From Ruminococcus sp. (GTDB lineage: Bacteria; Bacillota; Clostridia; Oscillospirales; Ruminococcaceae): DNA of 39,335 nucleotides. The DNA lies in NCBI GenBank assembly GCA_031262495.1, contig JAISHV010000067.1, positions 1-39,335 on the forward strand, written 5' to 3'. This document shows positions 17,463 to 26,695 of this stretch, one piece after another. Numbering within the stretch: the stretch's first letter is position 1; every line of letters starts with the position of its first letter. Below the pieces are notes generated by a model. That model was not told where the DNA came from and searched no databases. It saw nothing but the letters and a program-made list of their open reading frames with translations. A program made the translations under genes and the position numbers.

Positions 17463-17729
17463 CTATCTTACATACAAAAACTTAGGTACAAACCACACGG
17501 CGTAATAATAGTTAATGTCGCCGTTTAAGAAATTCACGTCTTTATATACTTTATACCCCAAACCATAGTAATCTATACTCCCGCTGTCGTATTTTAAAAG
17601 GGGAACAGCAAACAAAGGGTCTTTTTCATAACGTGTGCGAACAAGGTCTGTCAGCGCAAACGTTATGAAAATTACCGCTGTTATAATGAGGGATATTAAG
17701 ATTATCTTTTTCTTTTTTTTCTGTTTCAA
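17463..17729 (-). CDS. Small membrane-anchored protein, 88 aa, unknown function
   Basis: Very basic N-terminus (poly-Lys, residues 2-8), one hydrophobic segment (about 9-28, ILISLIITAVIFITFALTDL) and a short extracytoplasmic part rich in Tyr with a YYGLGYKVY motif. Topology suggests an N-in, C-out single-pass protein. The start is a TTG (17727-17729) with no good Shine-Dalgarno sequence, 5 nt after the tpiA stop, so translational coupling to tpiA is likely. I recall similar short YYGLGY-type proteins in Clostridia but do not know a function. It lies inside the glycolytic operon. Confidence 0.6.
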   Translation of the reverse strand: MKQKKKKKIILISLIITAVIFITFALTDLVRTRYEKDPLFAVPLLKYDSGSIDYYGLGYKVYKDVNFLNGDINYYYAVWFVPKFLYVR

Positions 17730-17734
17730 TTTTT

Positions 17735-18499
17735 TTATGAAGCGGCTTCTAAAAGTGCCTTAAAATCGTCTGCTTTAAGCGATGCGCCGCCTATGAGACC
17801 GCCGTCTATATTTTCTTTCGCGAGCAGTCCTGCTGCGTTTTTCGGGTTCATTGAGCCGCCGTATTGGATTACGGTTTTATCGGCTGTTTCTTTGCCGTAT
17901 TTTGTTTCCAAAACTTTTCTGATAAATGCGCAAACCTCTTCGGCTTGTTCGTCTGTGGCAACTTTGCCGGTACCTATTGCCCAAACCGGCTCATAGGCAA
18001 TAATTACATTTTTCATTTGTTCGGCTGTAATACCTGTCAACGCCGCTACCGTTTGAAGTTCAACCACTGTTTCCGTAATACCGTCTTCGCGTTCTGAGAG
18101 CATTTCACCTACGCATAAAATTACCGTCAGACCCGCTTCGAGAGCGGCTTTAGTGCGGCGGTTTACGGTTAAATCTGTTTCGTTGAAATATTGGCGGCGT
18201 TCGCTATGCCCGATTACGACATAAGTTACACCCGCTTCTGTGAGCATTTTCGCGGAAATTTCGCCCGTGAATGCACCCGATGCTTTAAAATGCACATTCT
18301 GCGCGCCGACTTTGATTTTTGTGCCTTTTGTAAGTGTTACCGCTGTAGATATATCCGTAAACGGTACGCATATTACGGTTTCACAAGCGGCATTTTCAGC
18401 TAATGGAATCAATTCTTTTATGAGTATTTCGGCTTCGGAAGCTGTTTTATTCATCTTCCAGTTCCCTGCTATAACAGGGGTTCTTAGGGTTTTGTTCAT
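17735..18499 (-). CDS. tpiA: Triosephosphate isomerase
   Basis: Interconverts dihydroxyacetone phosphate and glyceraldehyde-3-phosphate. The catalytic set is intact: the Lys in AGNWKMNK, His in VIGHSERRQYF, and the loop-6 Glu in AYEPVWAIGTGKVA, plus the phosphate-binding QYGGSMNP and GGLIGGASL. The frame stays open to an ATG at 18532, but ATG 18499 (254 aa) gives the family's usual N-terminus. A weak AAGAAAG precedes it. About 200 nt with two GC-rich palindromes separate it from pgk. Confidence 0.95.
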   Translation of the reverse strand: MNKTLRTPVIAGNWKMNKTASEAEILIKELIPLAENAACETVICVPFTDISTAVTLTKGTKIKVGAQNVHFKASGAFTGEISAKMLTEAGVTYVVIGHSERRQYFNETDLTVNRRTKAALEAGLTVILCVGEMLSEREDGITETVVELQTVAALTGITAEQMKNVIIAYEPVWAIGTGKVATDEQAEEVCAFIRKVLETKYGKETADKTVIQYGGSMNPKNAAGLLAKENIDGGLIGGASLKADDFKALLEAAS

Positions 18500-18539
18500 T
18501 TTATAATTTCTTTCTTTTGGGAGGATATTCATTTGTTTG

Positions 18540-18699
18540 TGTAGGGGCGGGCGACCCCGCCCGCCCGCATATCCTAAAACGGCATATTTTAGGGTTCAAA
18601 TTAAATTTTAATATTTTTTTCTTTACAACTAAAATTTCACAATTGAGAACGTGCGGGCGGGCGTTGTAGCGTTGCTACGTGGCGCATCCGCCCCTACAA
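18540..18699. repeat. MITE-like element with TGTAGGGGCGG terminal inverted repeats
   Basis: TGTAGGGGCGG at the left end (from 18540) and CCGCCCCTACA at the right end (to 18698) are inverted repeats about 160 bp apart. Inside the left end GGGCGGGC (18545-18552) pairs with GCCCGCCC (18559-18566). Inside the right end are TGCGGGCGGGCG and a GTAGC-GTT-GCTAC hairpin (18666-18678). The core is AT-rich and codes for nothing. It sits between pgk and tpiA within the operon. Confidence 0.6.
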
Positions 18700-18700
18700 T

Positions 18701-19915
18701 TTACTGCTTTTCAGCAATTGCCGCAACGCCCGGTAAAACCTTACCTTCAAGATATTCTAAAGACGCGCCGCCGCCTGTGCTTATGTGGGACATTTTGTCG
18801 GCGAAACCGAGTTGTACTACTGCCGCCGCCGAGTCACCGCCGCCTATTATTGTTGTCGCGTCTGTGTCCGCCAGAGCCTGTGCTACTGCTATAGTGCCTT
18901 TAGCTAAAATCGGGTTTTCAAACACGCCCATCGGTCCGTTCCACACAACTGTTTTCGCCGACTTAACCGCTTCTGCAAATAATGCCTGTGTTTTCTGTCC
19001 GATATCTAAGCCCATTTTATCAGCGGGGATTGTCGCTGAATCAACGGTTGTTACATCAATTTCAGCATCAATCGGGTCAGGGAAATTTTCGGTAATTACC
19101 GTGTCAATCGGCAGCAATAGTTTCTTGCCCAAAGTCCCCGCTTTCGCAAGCATCTCTTTGCAGTAATCAAGTTTCTCGTCGTCAACAAGGGACGTGCCTA
19201 TTTCCATTCCCTGTGCTTTTAAGAATGTATACGCCATGCCGCCGCCTATAATCAGCGTGTCGCATTTTTCAAGCAGATTGCTTATTACGTTGAGTTTATC
19301 GGCAACTTTCGCGCCGCCGAGGATAGCAACAAAGGGGCGAACGGGATTTTCAACCGCATTGCCTAAATATTGAATCTCTTTTTGCATTAAATAACCGACA
19401 GCCGTTTCTTTTACATATTCTGTAACGCCCACCGTTGAGCAATGCGCTCTATGCGATGAACCGAAAGCATCCATCACAAACACATCGGCTATAGATGCCA
19501 AATCTTTGCTGAAACTCTCGATATTCTTTGTTTCTTCTTTGCGGAAACGCGTATTCTCAAGCAGAATAACGTCGCCGTCTTTCATAGCGTCAACTGCCGC
19601 GCGCGCATTCGGTCCTACTACTTCATCGTCTTTTGCGAACACAACGGGTTGCCCTAAAAGTTCCGCTAAACGTGTTGCACACGGGGCTAATGAGAATTTG
19701 TCTTCGGGACCGTTTTTGGGTTTGCCGAGATGTGAACAGAGGATAACCTTGCCGCCGTCTGAAATAAGCTTTTTGATTGTCGGGAGAGCCGCTGTAATAC
19801 GATTGTCATTGGTGATTTTGCCGTCTTTTAAGGGAACGTTAAAATCCACTCTGACTAAAACGCGTTTGCCCTTTACATTGATGTCGTCTACTGTAACTTT
19901 GTTTAATCCTGCCAT
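18701..19915 (-). CDS. pgk: Phosphoglycerate kinase
   Basis: ATP-forming glycolytic step: 1,3-bisphosphoglycerate plus ADP to 3-phosphoglycerate. Seen: [74 protein letters not shown] and the C-terminal [11 protein letters not shown] and [14 protein letters not shown]. The open frame reaches 19957, but ATG 19915 (404 aa) is preferred because AAGGAGA lies 9 nt upstream and the family begins there. First gene of the operon, under a perfect consensus promoter. No gap (GAPDH) gene is next to it. Confidence 0.96.
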   Translation of the reverse strand: MAGLNKVTVDDINVKGKRVLVRVDFNVPLKDGKITNDNRITAALPTIKKLISDGGKVILCSHLGKPKNGPEDKFSLAPCATRLAELLGQPVVFAKDDEVVGPNARAAVDAMKDGDVILLENTRFRKEETKNIESFSKDLASIADVFVMDAFGSSHRAHCSTVGVTEYVKETAVGYLMQKEIQYLGNAVENPVRPFVAILGGAKVADKLNVISNLLEKCDTLIIGGGMAYTFLKAQGMEIGTSLVDDEKLDYCKEMLAKAGTLGKKLLLPIDTVITENFPDPIDAEIDVTTVDSATIPADKMGLDIGQKTQALFAEAVKSAKTVVWNGPMGVFENPILAKGTIAVAQALADTDATTIIGGGDSAAAVVQLGFADKMSHISTGGGASLEYLEGKVLPGVAAIAEKQ

Positions 19916-19965
19916 TTTTTTATATCTCCTTTTGGAATTTATTTCATTTGAAAACATATGAAAAT

Positions 19966-19994
19966 ATTATACCATATTTTAAGCACAATGTCAA
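19966..19994 (-). promoter_or_regulatory. Consensus sigma-A promoter of the pgk operon
   Basis: Minus strand TTGACA (19989-19994), 17-bp spacer, TATAAT (19966-19971), a perfect match to the housekeeping consensus. The predicted start is near 19959, with a leader of about 44 nt. Strong constitutive expression is expected. The 305-nt gap 19916-20220 otherwise holds a degenerate palindrome near 20070-20101 and the divergent promoter for the next gene. Confidence 0.85.
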
Positions 19995-20150
19995 TGAAAC
20001 TTGAAAAAATTATGCAGTAAATTTTGAAAAATATAATATGAAAATATTTTCATCAGTGTTGCGCTGTTTTGCGGGATGACGTGGACATCGTCCCCTACAA
20101 TTTACTTTGTTTTTTTGAAAAATTTGATTTTGCATGAGCCGAAAAAATAC

Positions 20151-20179
20151 TTGCAATTGCTATTAGAATATGTTATAAT
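20151..20179 (+). promoter_or_regulatory. Predicted sigma-A promoter of the transglutaminase-like gene pair
   Basis: TTGCAA (20151-20156), 17-bp spacer, TATAAT (20174-20179), followed by a leader of about 35 nt with GAGGAG ahead of ATG 20221. Confidence 0.65.
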
Positions 20180-20220
20180 AAAAGAGTATCAATAAATTTC
20201 TATTGATGAGGAGACCTATT

Positions 20221-21339
20221 ATGAAAAAGAAACTTATTTCACTGCTATTTGCGTTGATTTTGACTGTCGGGGTGTTCCCGGGGGTTACTGCGGGAGCTGA
20301 AAATTCTGCGGATTTTATTTTGCCGTTTTATACCAAACAACTCAGTGAGAGACAGCTTGAAGAGTATATAGATATCCGCAATGCCGTACTGAACGGAAAG
20401 AGCTCATATACATTCTCAGAAACCATCAGGACACAGGCTGAGGCGAATAAAATTATTGCGAATGCACAGATTTATCTCCAGCTTTTGCTTTTTTATGACA
20501 CATATACATTTAATCTTGAGGATTTTACACAGGTTAATGTGAATTCGGGCGGCGGTCAGCAGCTTAAACTGAAATTCGACTATTATTATACCCAAAAGTC
20601 GTTTAAAACGATAATAACACGCCTTAATGAAGCGTGGGATGAGGTATCAGAGGCTTTAGCGGATATGACAGGTGATGTGGCAAAGATAAAATACATACAC
20701 GACTATATCGCCGAAAAGGCAGACTACGACTTGAATTCAAAAAATAACGACTTGGCGTATGGGGCTTTATACCTCGGAAAGGCAAAATGCGACGGTTATG
20801 CTTATGCTTTCCAGTATTTAGCCGAAAAAGCGGGTTATGAAGTTACGGTTGCCCTTGATGACGGCACGGAAAGCGAACCCGGTCATGCATGGAACAAGAT
20901 AAAAGTCGGTAAATCATGGTATAATATTGATATCACAAACAACGACTATACCGATGATACGGGGTTTGTGTTCTATGACTACTTCATGTTAGCCGATTCG
21001 GAATACAAAGCCGCCGATGAGTGGGATGACCCGTATATAAAAGAAGTCAAAGCCGCCAATAAAAAGAACTCTTACCACGAAATGTATAAGCTTACAGCAG
21101 ACACGGCAGAGGAAGCACTTGCGGCAATAAATGCTGTAGTAAAAACAAAGAAAAATTCAGATTCAAAATATTTGGTGACTTATCAGCTTACCTCAAAAGA
21201 AGAATTTAAAAGACTTGAAGATTTCTTCACAAACAAAAAAAGCGAACTCCGTAAAAGTTTAGGCGTAAGTAACAGTGCCGACCTTGAATGGTATTTCGCG
21301 GACGATGTTTTGAATGTAAATTTAATTGTCAGCAATTAA
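20221..21339 (+). CDS. Secreted transglutaminase-like (papain-fold) protein with intact catalytic triad
   Basis: The signal peptide is clear: MKKK, a hydrophobic stretch (about 5-24), then a small-residue cleavage region near TAGAEN. The mature part carries a transglutaminase-like domain with Cys190 (KAKCDGYAYAF), His222 (PGHAWNKI) and Asp237 (WYNIDI), the classic Cys-His-Asp order. A C-terminal region of about 100 residues has no recognisable motif. Such domains act as proteases, peptidoglycan- or isopeptide-modifying enzymes; the substrate cannot be told. The frame extends upstream to 20203, but ATG 20221 has GAGGAG upstream and starts the signal peptide. It is the intact paralogue of the next gene, with which it forms an operon. 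Confidence 0.85.
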   Translation: MKKKLISLLFALILTVGVFPGVTAGAENSADFILPFYTKQLSERQLEEYIDIRNAVLNGKSSYTFSETIRTQAEANKIIANAQIYLQLLLFYDTYTFNLEDFTQVNVNSGGGQQLKLKFDYYYTQKSFKTIITRLNEAWDEVSEALADMTGDVAKIKYIHDYIAEKADYDLNSKNNDLAYGALYLGKAKCDGYAYAFQYLAEKAGYEVTVALDDGTESEPGHAWNKIKVGKSWYNIDITNNDYTDDTGFVFYDYFMLADSEYKAADEWDDPYIKEVKAANKKNSYHEMYKLTADTAEEALAAINAVVKTKKNSDSKYLVTYQLTSKEEFKRLEDFFTNKKSELRKSLGVSNSADLEWYFADDVLNVNLIVSN

Positions 21340-21352
21340 ATCAGGTGGATTT

Positions 21353-22969
21353 ATGAAAAAGTTTTTATCCTTGTCCCTCGCGCTGATGTTAATTTTGGGG
21401 CTGAATTCTTTCGGTATAACCGCTTCGGCGGCTGAAAAAACTATAATGCCCTATAATTATCTCCTCTTGACGGAAGATGAACAGGGTTTATATGACAGCT
21501 TGCGTGAAGCTATTATAACAAATACACCGGAATTGGTCTTTGAGCCGGCACTGCCTCGTACTGCCGCTCTGAAACTTTTAACGCTTGCCCGTGACTGTGA
21601 CCCGGAACTTATGAATATCAAAGGCATTAATGTTACCGGCGACAGAAACCTGACAACATTCACATTCACCTACAGCTTAGGGGAAGCCGCATATAAATTA
21701 GCAATGAAGCGCATTAACGATGCCGCCGCCGAAGTTGTAGAATATATGGACGATAGGGGTTATTCGGATTATCAGAAAATCAACTATATCCATAATTATA
21801 TCGCAAAAAATGCGGAGCTTTCAACGGACTATAAATACCGTGATATCCCCTATGGTGTGCTTTACGGCGGGAAAGGCTCTGAAAAAGGTTATGCTAAGGC
21901 TTTCTCCTTTTTATGCGCAAAGGCGGAGATATATTCGACTGTCGTTTATAATGCCGAAAATGCGTCTGATGTCTGGAACAAGGTTTATTATAACCAAAAA
22001 TGGTATAATGTTGATGTTGCGGCTGATGACGCGGATAAAACGCTGATTAACAATGTGAATTACGCTTTTTTAATGGTGCCTGATTTCTTTATGACTGCAG
22101 CTCCCGATTCGTCGGTATTTATAAGTCCCGAATGTACCGATGCGGCGAAAGGGTATTACCAAACGGCGAAACTGATGGCTTCGACCGCCGAAAAAGCCGG
22201 CGACATTATTAAGGCGCAAGTACTGAAAAATGCGAAAACAAAAAAGGTTTCAAATAACACTTTCTCTATTTCAATTTCAAGAAATGAAAGCTATGCTGAA
22301 TTTAAAGACCTTGTGAATAACGAGTTTTATCTGCTTGACTTGCTGATTGCGGCGGACAAGAGTCTCGGCGGCGGGAAAATCGTTACGGATGTAGCCGGGA
22401 TAACATTTCTTGACAGAACGCGGGTTGCGGTAATTACTGTATATTATCCGAATACGAAACTATCTGACTATTATAAAAACACCGACAGCTTTTCAGATGA
22501 AATGATAGACTACATCAACAGTAAAATCGGCGGTGAAACGCCGGCTGAAACTTTAACGCCCGAGACTGAATCTGCGGAAGAAGACACGGCGGAAGATTTT
22601 TCTGATGAAATGTTAAAACTCGTGAATGAACTTCGTGTTTCAAAAAATTTAAATGAACTGACAATAGATGAGGGACTAACTAAAGCGGCGAATCTCCGCG
22701 CAAAAGAGCTACCCGAAAATTTTTCGCACACACGCCCCGACGGCACGGAGTGTTTCACGGCTTTTGAAAGTTTTGGCAGTTACGGCTATATGGGTGAAAA
22801 CATAGCTATGGGTACTTTAACTATGACAACCGCCGCCGAAGCCTATATCACGTGGGAAAACTCAGAGGGGCATTATGCCAATATGGTGAATGAGAATTTT
22901 ACCCTACTCGGCGTGGGGAAATATACGGACGGGGACAGCACTTATTGGGTGCAGGTATTCGCATCATAG
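21353..22969 (+). CDS. Secreted protein: degenerate transglutaminase-like domain fused to a CAP (SCP/PR1) domain
   Basis: Signal peptide MKKFLSLSLALMLILGL...ASAA, then a paralogue of the preceding protein, alignable through YDSLREAI, KINYIHNYIA, DVWNKVYYNQKWYNVDV. At the catalytic positions the Cys is Glu177 (GKGSEKGYAKAF), the His is Asp206 (SDVWNK), and only Asp221 remains, so the domain should be inactive as an enzyme. An acidic Thr/Glu/Pro linker (about 395-412) leads to a C-terminal CAP domain (about 414-538) with VNELR, FSHTRPDG, YGYMGENIAMG and SEGHYANMVNENFT, keeping the His/Glu/His cavity residues of bacterial CAP domains. ATG 21353 is chosen for AGGTGG and the signal peptide; it lies 13 nt after the previous stop. 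Confidence 0.85.
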   Translation: MKKFLSLSLALMLILGLNSFGITASAAEKTIMPYNYLLLTEDEQGLYDSLREAIITNTPELVFEPALPRTAALKLLTLARDCDPELMNIKGINVTGDRNLTTFTFTYSLGEAAYKLAMKRINDAAAEVVEYMDDRGYSDYQKINYIHNYIAKNAELSTDYKYRDIPYGVLYGGKGSEKGYAKAFSFLCAKAEIYSTVVYNAENASDVWNKVYYNQKWYNVDVAADDADKTLINNVNYAFLMVPDFFMTAAPDSSVFISPECTDAAKGYYQTAKLMASTAEKAGDIIKAQVLKNAKTKKVSNNTFSISISRNESYAEFKDLVNNEFYLLDLLIAADKSLGGGKIVTDVAGITFLDRTRVAVITVYYPNTKLSDYYKNTDSFSDEMIDYINSKIGGETPAETLTPETESAEEDTAEDFSDEMLKLVNELRVSKNLNELTIDEGLTKAANLRAKELPENFSHTRPDGTECFTAFESFGSYGYMGENIAMGTLTMTTAAEAYITWENSEGHYANMVNENFTLLGVGKYTDGDSTYWVQVFAS

Positions 22970-23030
22970 AAGACAGAAGCGAGAGGACAGAACAGAGGAC
23001 AGAGGCGAGAAGACAGAGGACAGATAATGA
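22970..23030. repeat. CAGAGGACAGAG-type array
   Basis: GAGGACAGA/GAAGACAGA units in tandem, beginning directly after the CAP-protein stop codon. Together with R4 and A3 it fills the whole 494-nt gap before lepA. No gene or clear promoter is visible in this gap. Confidence 0.75.
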
Positions 23031-23094
23031 ACGTCGCGTTTGTTAGCTGAAATCTAAATTCCCGAATTGCGGACGAGCTAAGAAGCAGCCGTAA

Positions 23095-23262
23095 GTGAAT
23101 ATATTAAAAGCAAGAGTAAGACCGGACAGTACACGTATTCGCTCCCACAGGGGGTGAGAGGGTTGGGGGTGTCGGGGGATAGGGAGAGAGGGGGCGGCGT
23201 CACGCCTGCCACGCCTAATAGCCGCCCCCTCTCTCCCTGTCCCCTGACAAAGCCATGCAAAC
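23095..23262 (-). repeat. GC-rich hairpin repeat, copy R4 (inverted)
   Basis: The arms AGGGAGAGAGGGGGCGGC (23181-23198) and GCCGCCCCCTCTCTCCCT (23221-23238) pair perfectly over 18 bp. The arm sequence differs from R2 (GAGAGAG against GAGAG), but both sides changed together. The inverted tail motif (GAATATATT...GAGTAAGAC) is at 23097-23122. Confidence 0.8.
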
Positions 23263-23436
23263 GTGACATTCACGACATTCATATAACATTCATCCGACAT
23301 TCATTCTGACATTCAAACGGACATTCAAAGACATTCATATTGACATTCATATTGACATTCATATCGACATTCAAACGTGACATTCACAGACATTCATACA
23401 ACATTCATTCTGACATTCAAACGGACATTTACACAA
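23263..23436 (+). repeat. GACATTC direct-repeat array A3 (about 15 units) before lepA
   Basis: The longest array of the TGAATGTC family here: about 15 GACATTC-type units (a few AACATTC or GACATTT variants) in one orientation, spaced 9-13 nt. It ends about 27 nt before the lepA TTG start. Because the spacing often preserves the lepA frame, the open frame runs back through the array, but that is not evidence of translation. Confidence 0.85.
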
Positions 23437-23463
23437 AAATTAAAAGAACCGGAGTCAAAAACC

Positions 23464-25275
23464 TTGTCATCATATTCAACCGAAAAAATACGAAATTTTT
23501 CCGTTATCGCCCATATCGACCACGGAAAATCTACTCTTGCCGACAGAATTCTTGAACTCACAGGAACTGTCGAAAAACGTGATATGGAAGAACAACTCCT
23601 CGATAATATGGATATCGAACGCGAACGCGGTATCACGATAAAATCACGGGCGGTAAGGCTTAATTACCGCGCCGACGACGGCTCGGACTATACATTCAAC
23701 CTCATTGATACGCCCGGGCACGTGGATTTTAACTATGAAGTGTCGCGCTCTTTAGCCGCCTGTGAAGGGGCTGTTTTGGTTGTGGACGGGACACAGGGGA
23801 TTGAAGCGCAAACCCTTGCTAATACCTATCTTGCACTTGATAACAACCTTGAAATTATCCCGGTAATAAACAAAATCGACCTCCCCTCCTGTAACCCCGA
23901 ATCCGCCGCAGAAGAAATCGAAAACGTAATCGGTATTCCCGCACTTGATGCACCGCGTATTTCGGCAAAAACAGGGGAAAATGTCAAAGATGTTTTGGAA
24001 CGGATTGTAAAGGGTTGCCCGCCGCCTGAAAATAATGCCGATAAACCCTTTTCGGCACTTATTTTCGACTGTGTTTACGACTCTTATAAAGGTGTAATCA
24101 TCTTTGTCCGCGTTAAACAGGGCAGCATTAAAACCGGCGACCGCATTATGCTCATGGGCACGGGTGCTGAATTCACCGTCACAGAAGCCGGATTTATGGG
24201 GGCTTCTGCCCTCGTGAATAATGCGTTTTTGGGCTGCGGCGAAGTAGGCTATATCACCGCTTCAATAAAATCTATCGCCGATACACAAGTCGGGGATACG
24301 GTTACAAACGCCGAAAGCCCTGTTGATACGCCGCTCAAAGGTTATCGCGAAGTCCACCCGATGGTGTTTTGCGGTATTTACCCGGCTGACGGTGCAAAAT
24401 ATGCCGATTTGCGCGAAGCTCTTGAAAAACTCAAGCTGAATGATTCCGCTCTGTCGTTTGAGCCTGAAAGCTCTACTGCACTCGGTTTCGGTTTCAGATG
24501 CGGATTTTTGGGGCTTCTCCACACCGAAGTAATTCAAGAACGCTTAGAGCGCGAATTCAATTTAGACCTTGTTACAACTGCTCCGTCTGTTATTTATAAA
24601 GTAAACCTCACTGACGGCGAAACAAAATATATCGACAACCCCTCATCATACCCCGACCCGGCGGTAATTTCAAGCTCGGAAGAACCAATGACCAAAGCGA
24701 AAGTCTTTACGCCGTCAGAATACGTCGGAGCAATTATGGACCTTTGCGTTGAGCGGCGCGGCGTTTTTATTGATATGAAATATTTAGACCAAACCCGCGT
24801 TGAGTTGACGTATGATTTGCCGCTGAATGAAATTATTTATGATTTTTTTGATGCACTTAAATCGCGGACAAAAGGCTACGCTTCTTTCGATTATGAGCTT
24901 ATCGGCTATGTTCAGTCAAAACTTGTGAAACTCGATATCCTCTTAAACGGCGAACAGGTTGATGCACTCTCAATGGTAGTGTTTTCCGATAATGCCTATT
25001 CAAAGGGGCGGAGAATCTGTGAAAAACTAAAATACAATATCCCGCGCCAGCTCTTTGAAATCCCCATTCAGGCGGCTATAGGCGGCAAAATTATTGCCCG
25101 CGAAACCGTAAAAGCCATGCGCAAAGACGTTTTGGCGAAATGTTACGGCGGCGACATTACGCGTAAAAAGAAACTCCTCGAAAAACAAAAAGAAGGCAAA
25201 AAACGTATGCGCAAATTGGGCTCGGTTGAAGTCCCGCAGGAAGCGTTTATGGCGGTGCTAAAACTCGATGATTAA
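23464..25275 (+). CDS. lepA: Elongation factor 4 (LepA), ribosome back-translocase GTPase
   Basis: Translational GTPase that acts on the ribosome. Seen: P-loop AHIDHGKST (16-24), switch I with [18 protein letters not shown] and SAKTG, EF-G-like domains and the LepA-specific C-terminal domain ([20 protein letters not shown]). The open frame extends to 23377 only through repeat array A3. The real start is taken as TTG 23464, 9 nt after GGAG (23451-23454), giving 603 aa and the family's normal N-terminus just before [15 protein letters not shown]. Overlaps the next gene by 8 nt (ATGATTAA). Confidence 0.95.
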   Translation: MSSYSTEKIRNFSVIAHIDHGKSTLADRILELTGTVEKRDMEEQLLDNMDIERERGITIKSRAVRLNYRADDGSDYTFNLIDTPGHVDFNYEVSRSLAACEGAVLVVDGTQGIEAQTLANTYLALDNNLEIIPVINKIDLPSCNPESAAEEIENVIGIPALDAPRISAKTGENVKDVLERIVKGCPPPENNADKPFSALIFDCVYDSYKGVIIFVRVKQGSIKTGDRIMLMGTGAEFTVTEAGFMGASALVNNAFLGCGEVGYITASIKSIADTQVGDTVTNAESPVDTPLKGYREVHPMVFCGIYPADGAKYADLREALEKLKLNDSALSFEPESSTALGFGFRCGFLGLLHTEVIQERLEREFNLDLVTTAPSVIYKVNLTDGETKYIDNPSSYPDPAVISSSEEPMTKAKVFTPSEYVGAIMDLCVERRGVFIDMKYLDQTRVELTYDLPLNEIIYDFFDALKSRTKGYASFDYELIGYVQSKLVKLDILLNGEQVDALSMVVFSDNAYSKGRRICEKLKYNIPRQLFEIPIQAAIGGKIIARETVKAMRKDVLAKCYGGDITRKKKLLEKQKEGKKRMRKLGSVEVPQEAFMAVLKLDD

Positions 25276-26089
25276 ATCAAAAATCCCCCGCGCCGCCCTG
25301 ATAAATGATTTTTCGGGATTCGGGCGGTGTTCGCTAAGCGTTCTTTTACCCGTTTTGAGTGTTTTAGGTGTACAGTGCTGCTGTGTACCTACCGCTGTTT
25401 TTACTAACCATACGGGGTTTGAAAGTTTTCATAAAACTGACCTTACCGAGGATTTACCGGAATTCATAAACGAATGGAAAAAACTTGACCTTAAATTTGA
25501 TGCGATAGTTACAGGCTATTTGTGTTCACCTAAACAGATTGAATTTGCCCTCGATTTTATAAAAACGTTTAGGGTAAAAGATACATTTATAATAGTTGAC
25601 CCCGTGATGGGCGACAACGGGAAACTCTATAATGCGTTTTCTCCCGAAACCTCAGCCGGTATTCGCCGCCTTACAGACCACGCGGATATTATTACGCCGA
25701 ATCTGACTGAAAGTTTCTTTTTGGCAGAAATGTCCTATAACCCGAATCCCTGTGAAACAGAGCTTCGCGCTGTTGTTGAAAAAATCCACCCCCGAAAGTG
25801 CGTTATCACAGGCATTGACAGAGGGGACTTTATAGATAATTTTCTATTTGACGGCTCTTTCTTTTCGGTTTATTCTACCGAAAAGAAGGCAATTTCACGC
25901 TCGGGGACAGGGGATTTATTCGCCGCTGTTTTGTCCGGGAAAGTGCTTTCGGGCGCGCCTTTTAAAGATGCTGTAAAGTCTGCCGCCGATTTCGTGAAAC
26001 TCGCCGCTGAATTTTCTGAGGATTACGGTGAAGCTGTTACCGACGGCGCTGTGTTTGAGCCTTTGTTGAAAAAATTACTAATAGATTGA
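25268..26089 (+). CDS. Pyridoxal/pyridoxamine kinase (PdxK/PdxY, ribokinase fold)
   Basis: Predicted to phosphorylate B6 vitamers. Seen: an N-terminal [21 protein letters not shown] substrate segment, [37 protein letters not shown], and the anion-hole/catalytic-base motif [11 protein letters not shown]. 273 aa, normal for the family. The start overlaps the lepA stop codon. Three nt downstream comes an ECF S component, a pairing that points to B6-vitamer uptake and trapping. It could alternatively be a hydroxymethylpyrimidine kinase; [11 protein letters not shown] and TNHTGFE favour the PdxK type. Confidence 0.88.
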   Translation: MIKSKIPRAALINDFSGFGRCSLSVLLPVLSVLGVQCCCVPTAVFTNHTGFESFHKTDLTEDLPEFINEWKKLDLKFDAIVTGYLCSPKQIEFALDFIKTFRVKDTFIIVDPVMGDNGKLYNAFSPETSAGIRRLTDHADIITPNLTESFFLAEMSYNPNPCETELRAVVEKIHPRKCVITGIDRGDFIDNFLFDGSFFSVYSTEKKAISRSGTGDLFAAVLSGKVLSGAPFKDAVKSAADFVKLAAEFSEDYGEAVTDGAVFEPLLKKLLID

Positions 26090-26092
26090 AAA

Positions 26093-26578
26093 ATGCAAAA
26101 AAATTTAAAATATCTTTGTTTATCCGGCATTTTCGCGGCTCTCATATTCGCCGTAACAATGCTTCATATCCCCGCCGGGAACGGCTATATCCATATGGGC
26201 GATGCGGTAATTTTCCTGTGCGCCTCAATATTGCCTCAGCCTTTCGCGCTCGGGGCGGCGGCAATCGGCGGCGGCTTGTCCGATTTGATTTCGGGTTATC
26301 CGATGTGGATTTTACCTACTGTAATAATTAAAGCGTTAATTACACTTAGTTTTAAAAATTCAAAGAGAATTTTCACTCCGCGTAATATGCTTGCTTGTAT
26401 TACAGCACTAATAATTTCTGTCGGCGGTTATTTTACGGCTGAAATGATAATCTATAATACGCCGCAAGCGGTTTTGTCTATACCGGCTAATGTTATACAG
26501 ATAGTAATTTCTGTTGTGGTTTATACAATTGTAGGATTGACAATTGATAAAATAAAGCGGGTGCCCCCGCTGGGCTGA
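26093..26578 (+). CDS. ECF transporter S component, predicted B6/pyridoxine-type
   Basis: 161-aa integral membrane protein with five to six hydrophobic segments. The GYIHMGDAVIFL loop followed by GAAAIGGGLSDLISGYPMWILPT is characteristic of ECF-type vitamin S components. These bind the vitamin and associate with the shared EcfA/A'/T module, which is not in this window. Position directly after a PdxK-type kinase suggests pyridoxal, pyridoxine or pyridoxamine as substrate (inference), with HMP/thiamine precursor the main alternative. The last codons (KRVPPLG) and stop are encoded inside the two-hairpin repeat at 26556-26622. Confidence 0.8.
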   Translation: MQKNLKYLCLSGIFAALIFAVTMLHIPAGNGYIHMGDAVIFLCASILPQPFALGAAAIGGGLSDLISGYPMWILPTVIIKALITLSFKNSKRIFTPRNMLACITALIISVGGYFTAEMIIYNTPQAVLSIPANVIQIVISVVVYTIVGLTIDKIKRVPPLG

Positions 26579-26622
26579 TTCGCGGCGCGGCTCTTTCAGA
26601 GTGTAAAATCTTATCCGCGAAT
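26556..26622 (+). repeat. Two-hairpin element, copy C4 (between ECF S gene and sigma gene)
   Basis: Hairpin 1: AGCGGG (26556-26561), loop TGCC, CCCGCT (26566-26571). Hairpin 2: ATTCGCGG (26578-26585) with CCGCGAAT (26615-26622), a perfect 8-bp stem enclosing CTCTTTCAGAG...AATCTT. Same layout as C1 (30870), C2 (33978) and C3 (36911). It overlaps the 3' end of the upstream gene and lies 74 nt before the sigma-factor start. Confidence 0.7.
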
Positions 26623-26695
26623 GAAAATAAAAAATTAAAGTCGTTCTGAAAAAAAAGTTAATTATAAATTGTTATTATAATAAGGACGTTCAAAG

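Noticed and set aside
23263-23436. CRISPR array
   Set aside because: Repeats are only 7-8 nt and gaps 2-5 nt, with no spacers and no cas genes in the window.
23377-23463. N-terminal extension of LepA through the GACATTC array
   Set aside because: The extra residues are translated repeat units and the family starts just before the GTPase P-loop; TTG 23464 with GGAG 9 nt upstream is the better start.
26676-26681. TATAAT as -10 of the sigma-factor gene
   Set aside because: It lies immediately before the AAGGA ribosome site; transcription from it would start after that site. No convincing alternative was found.
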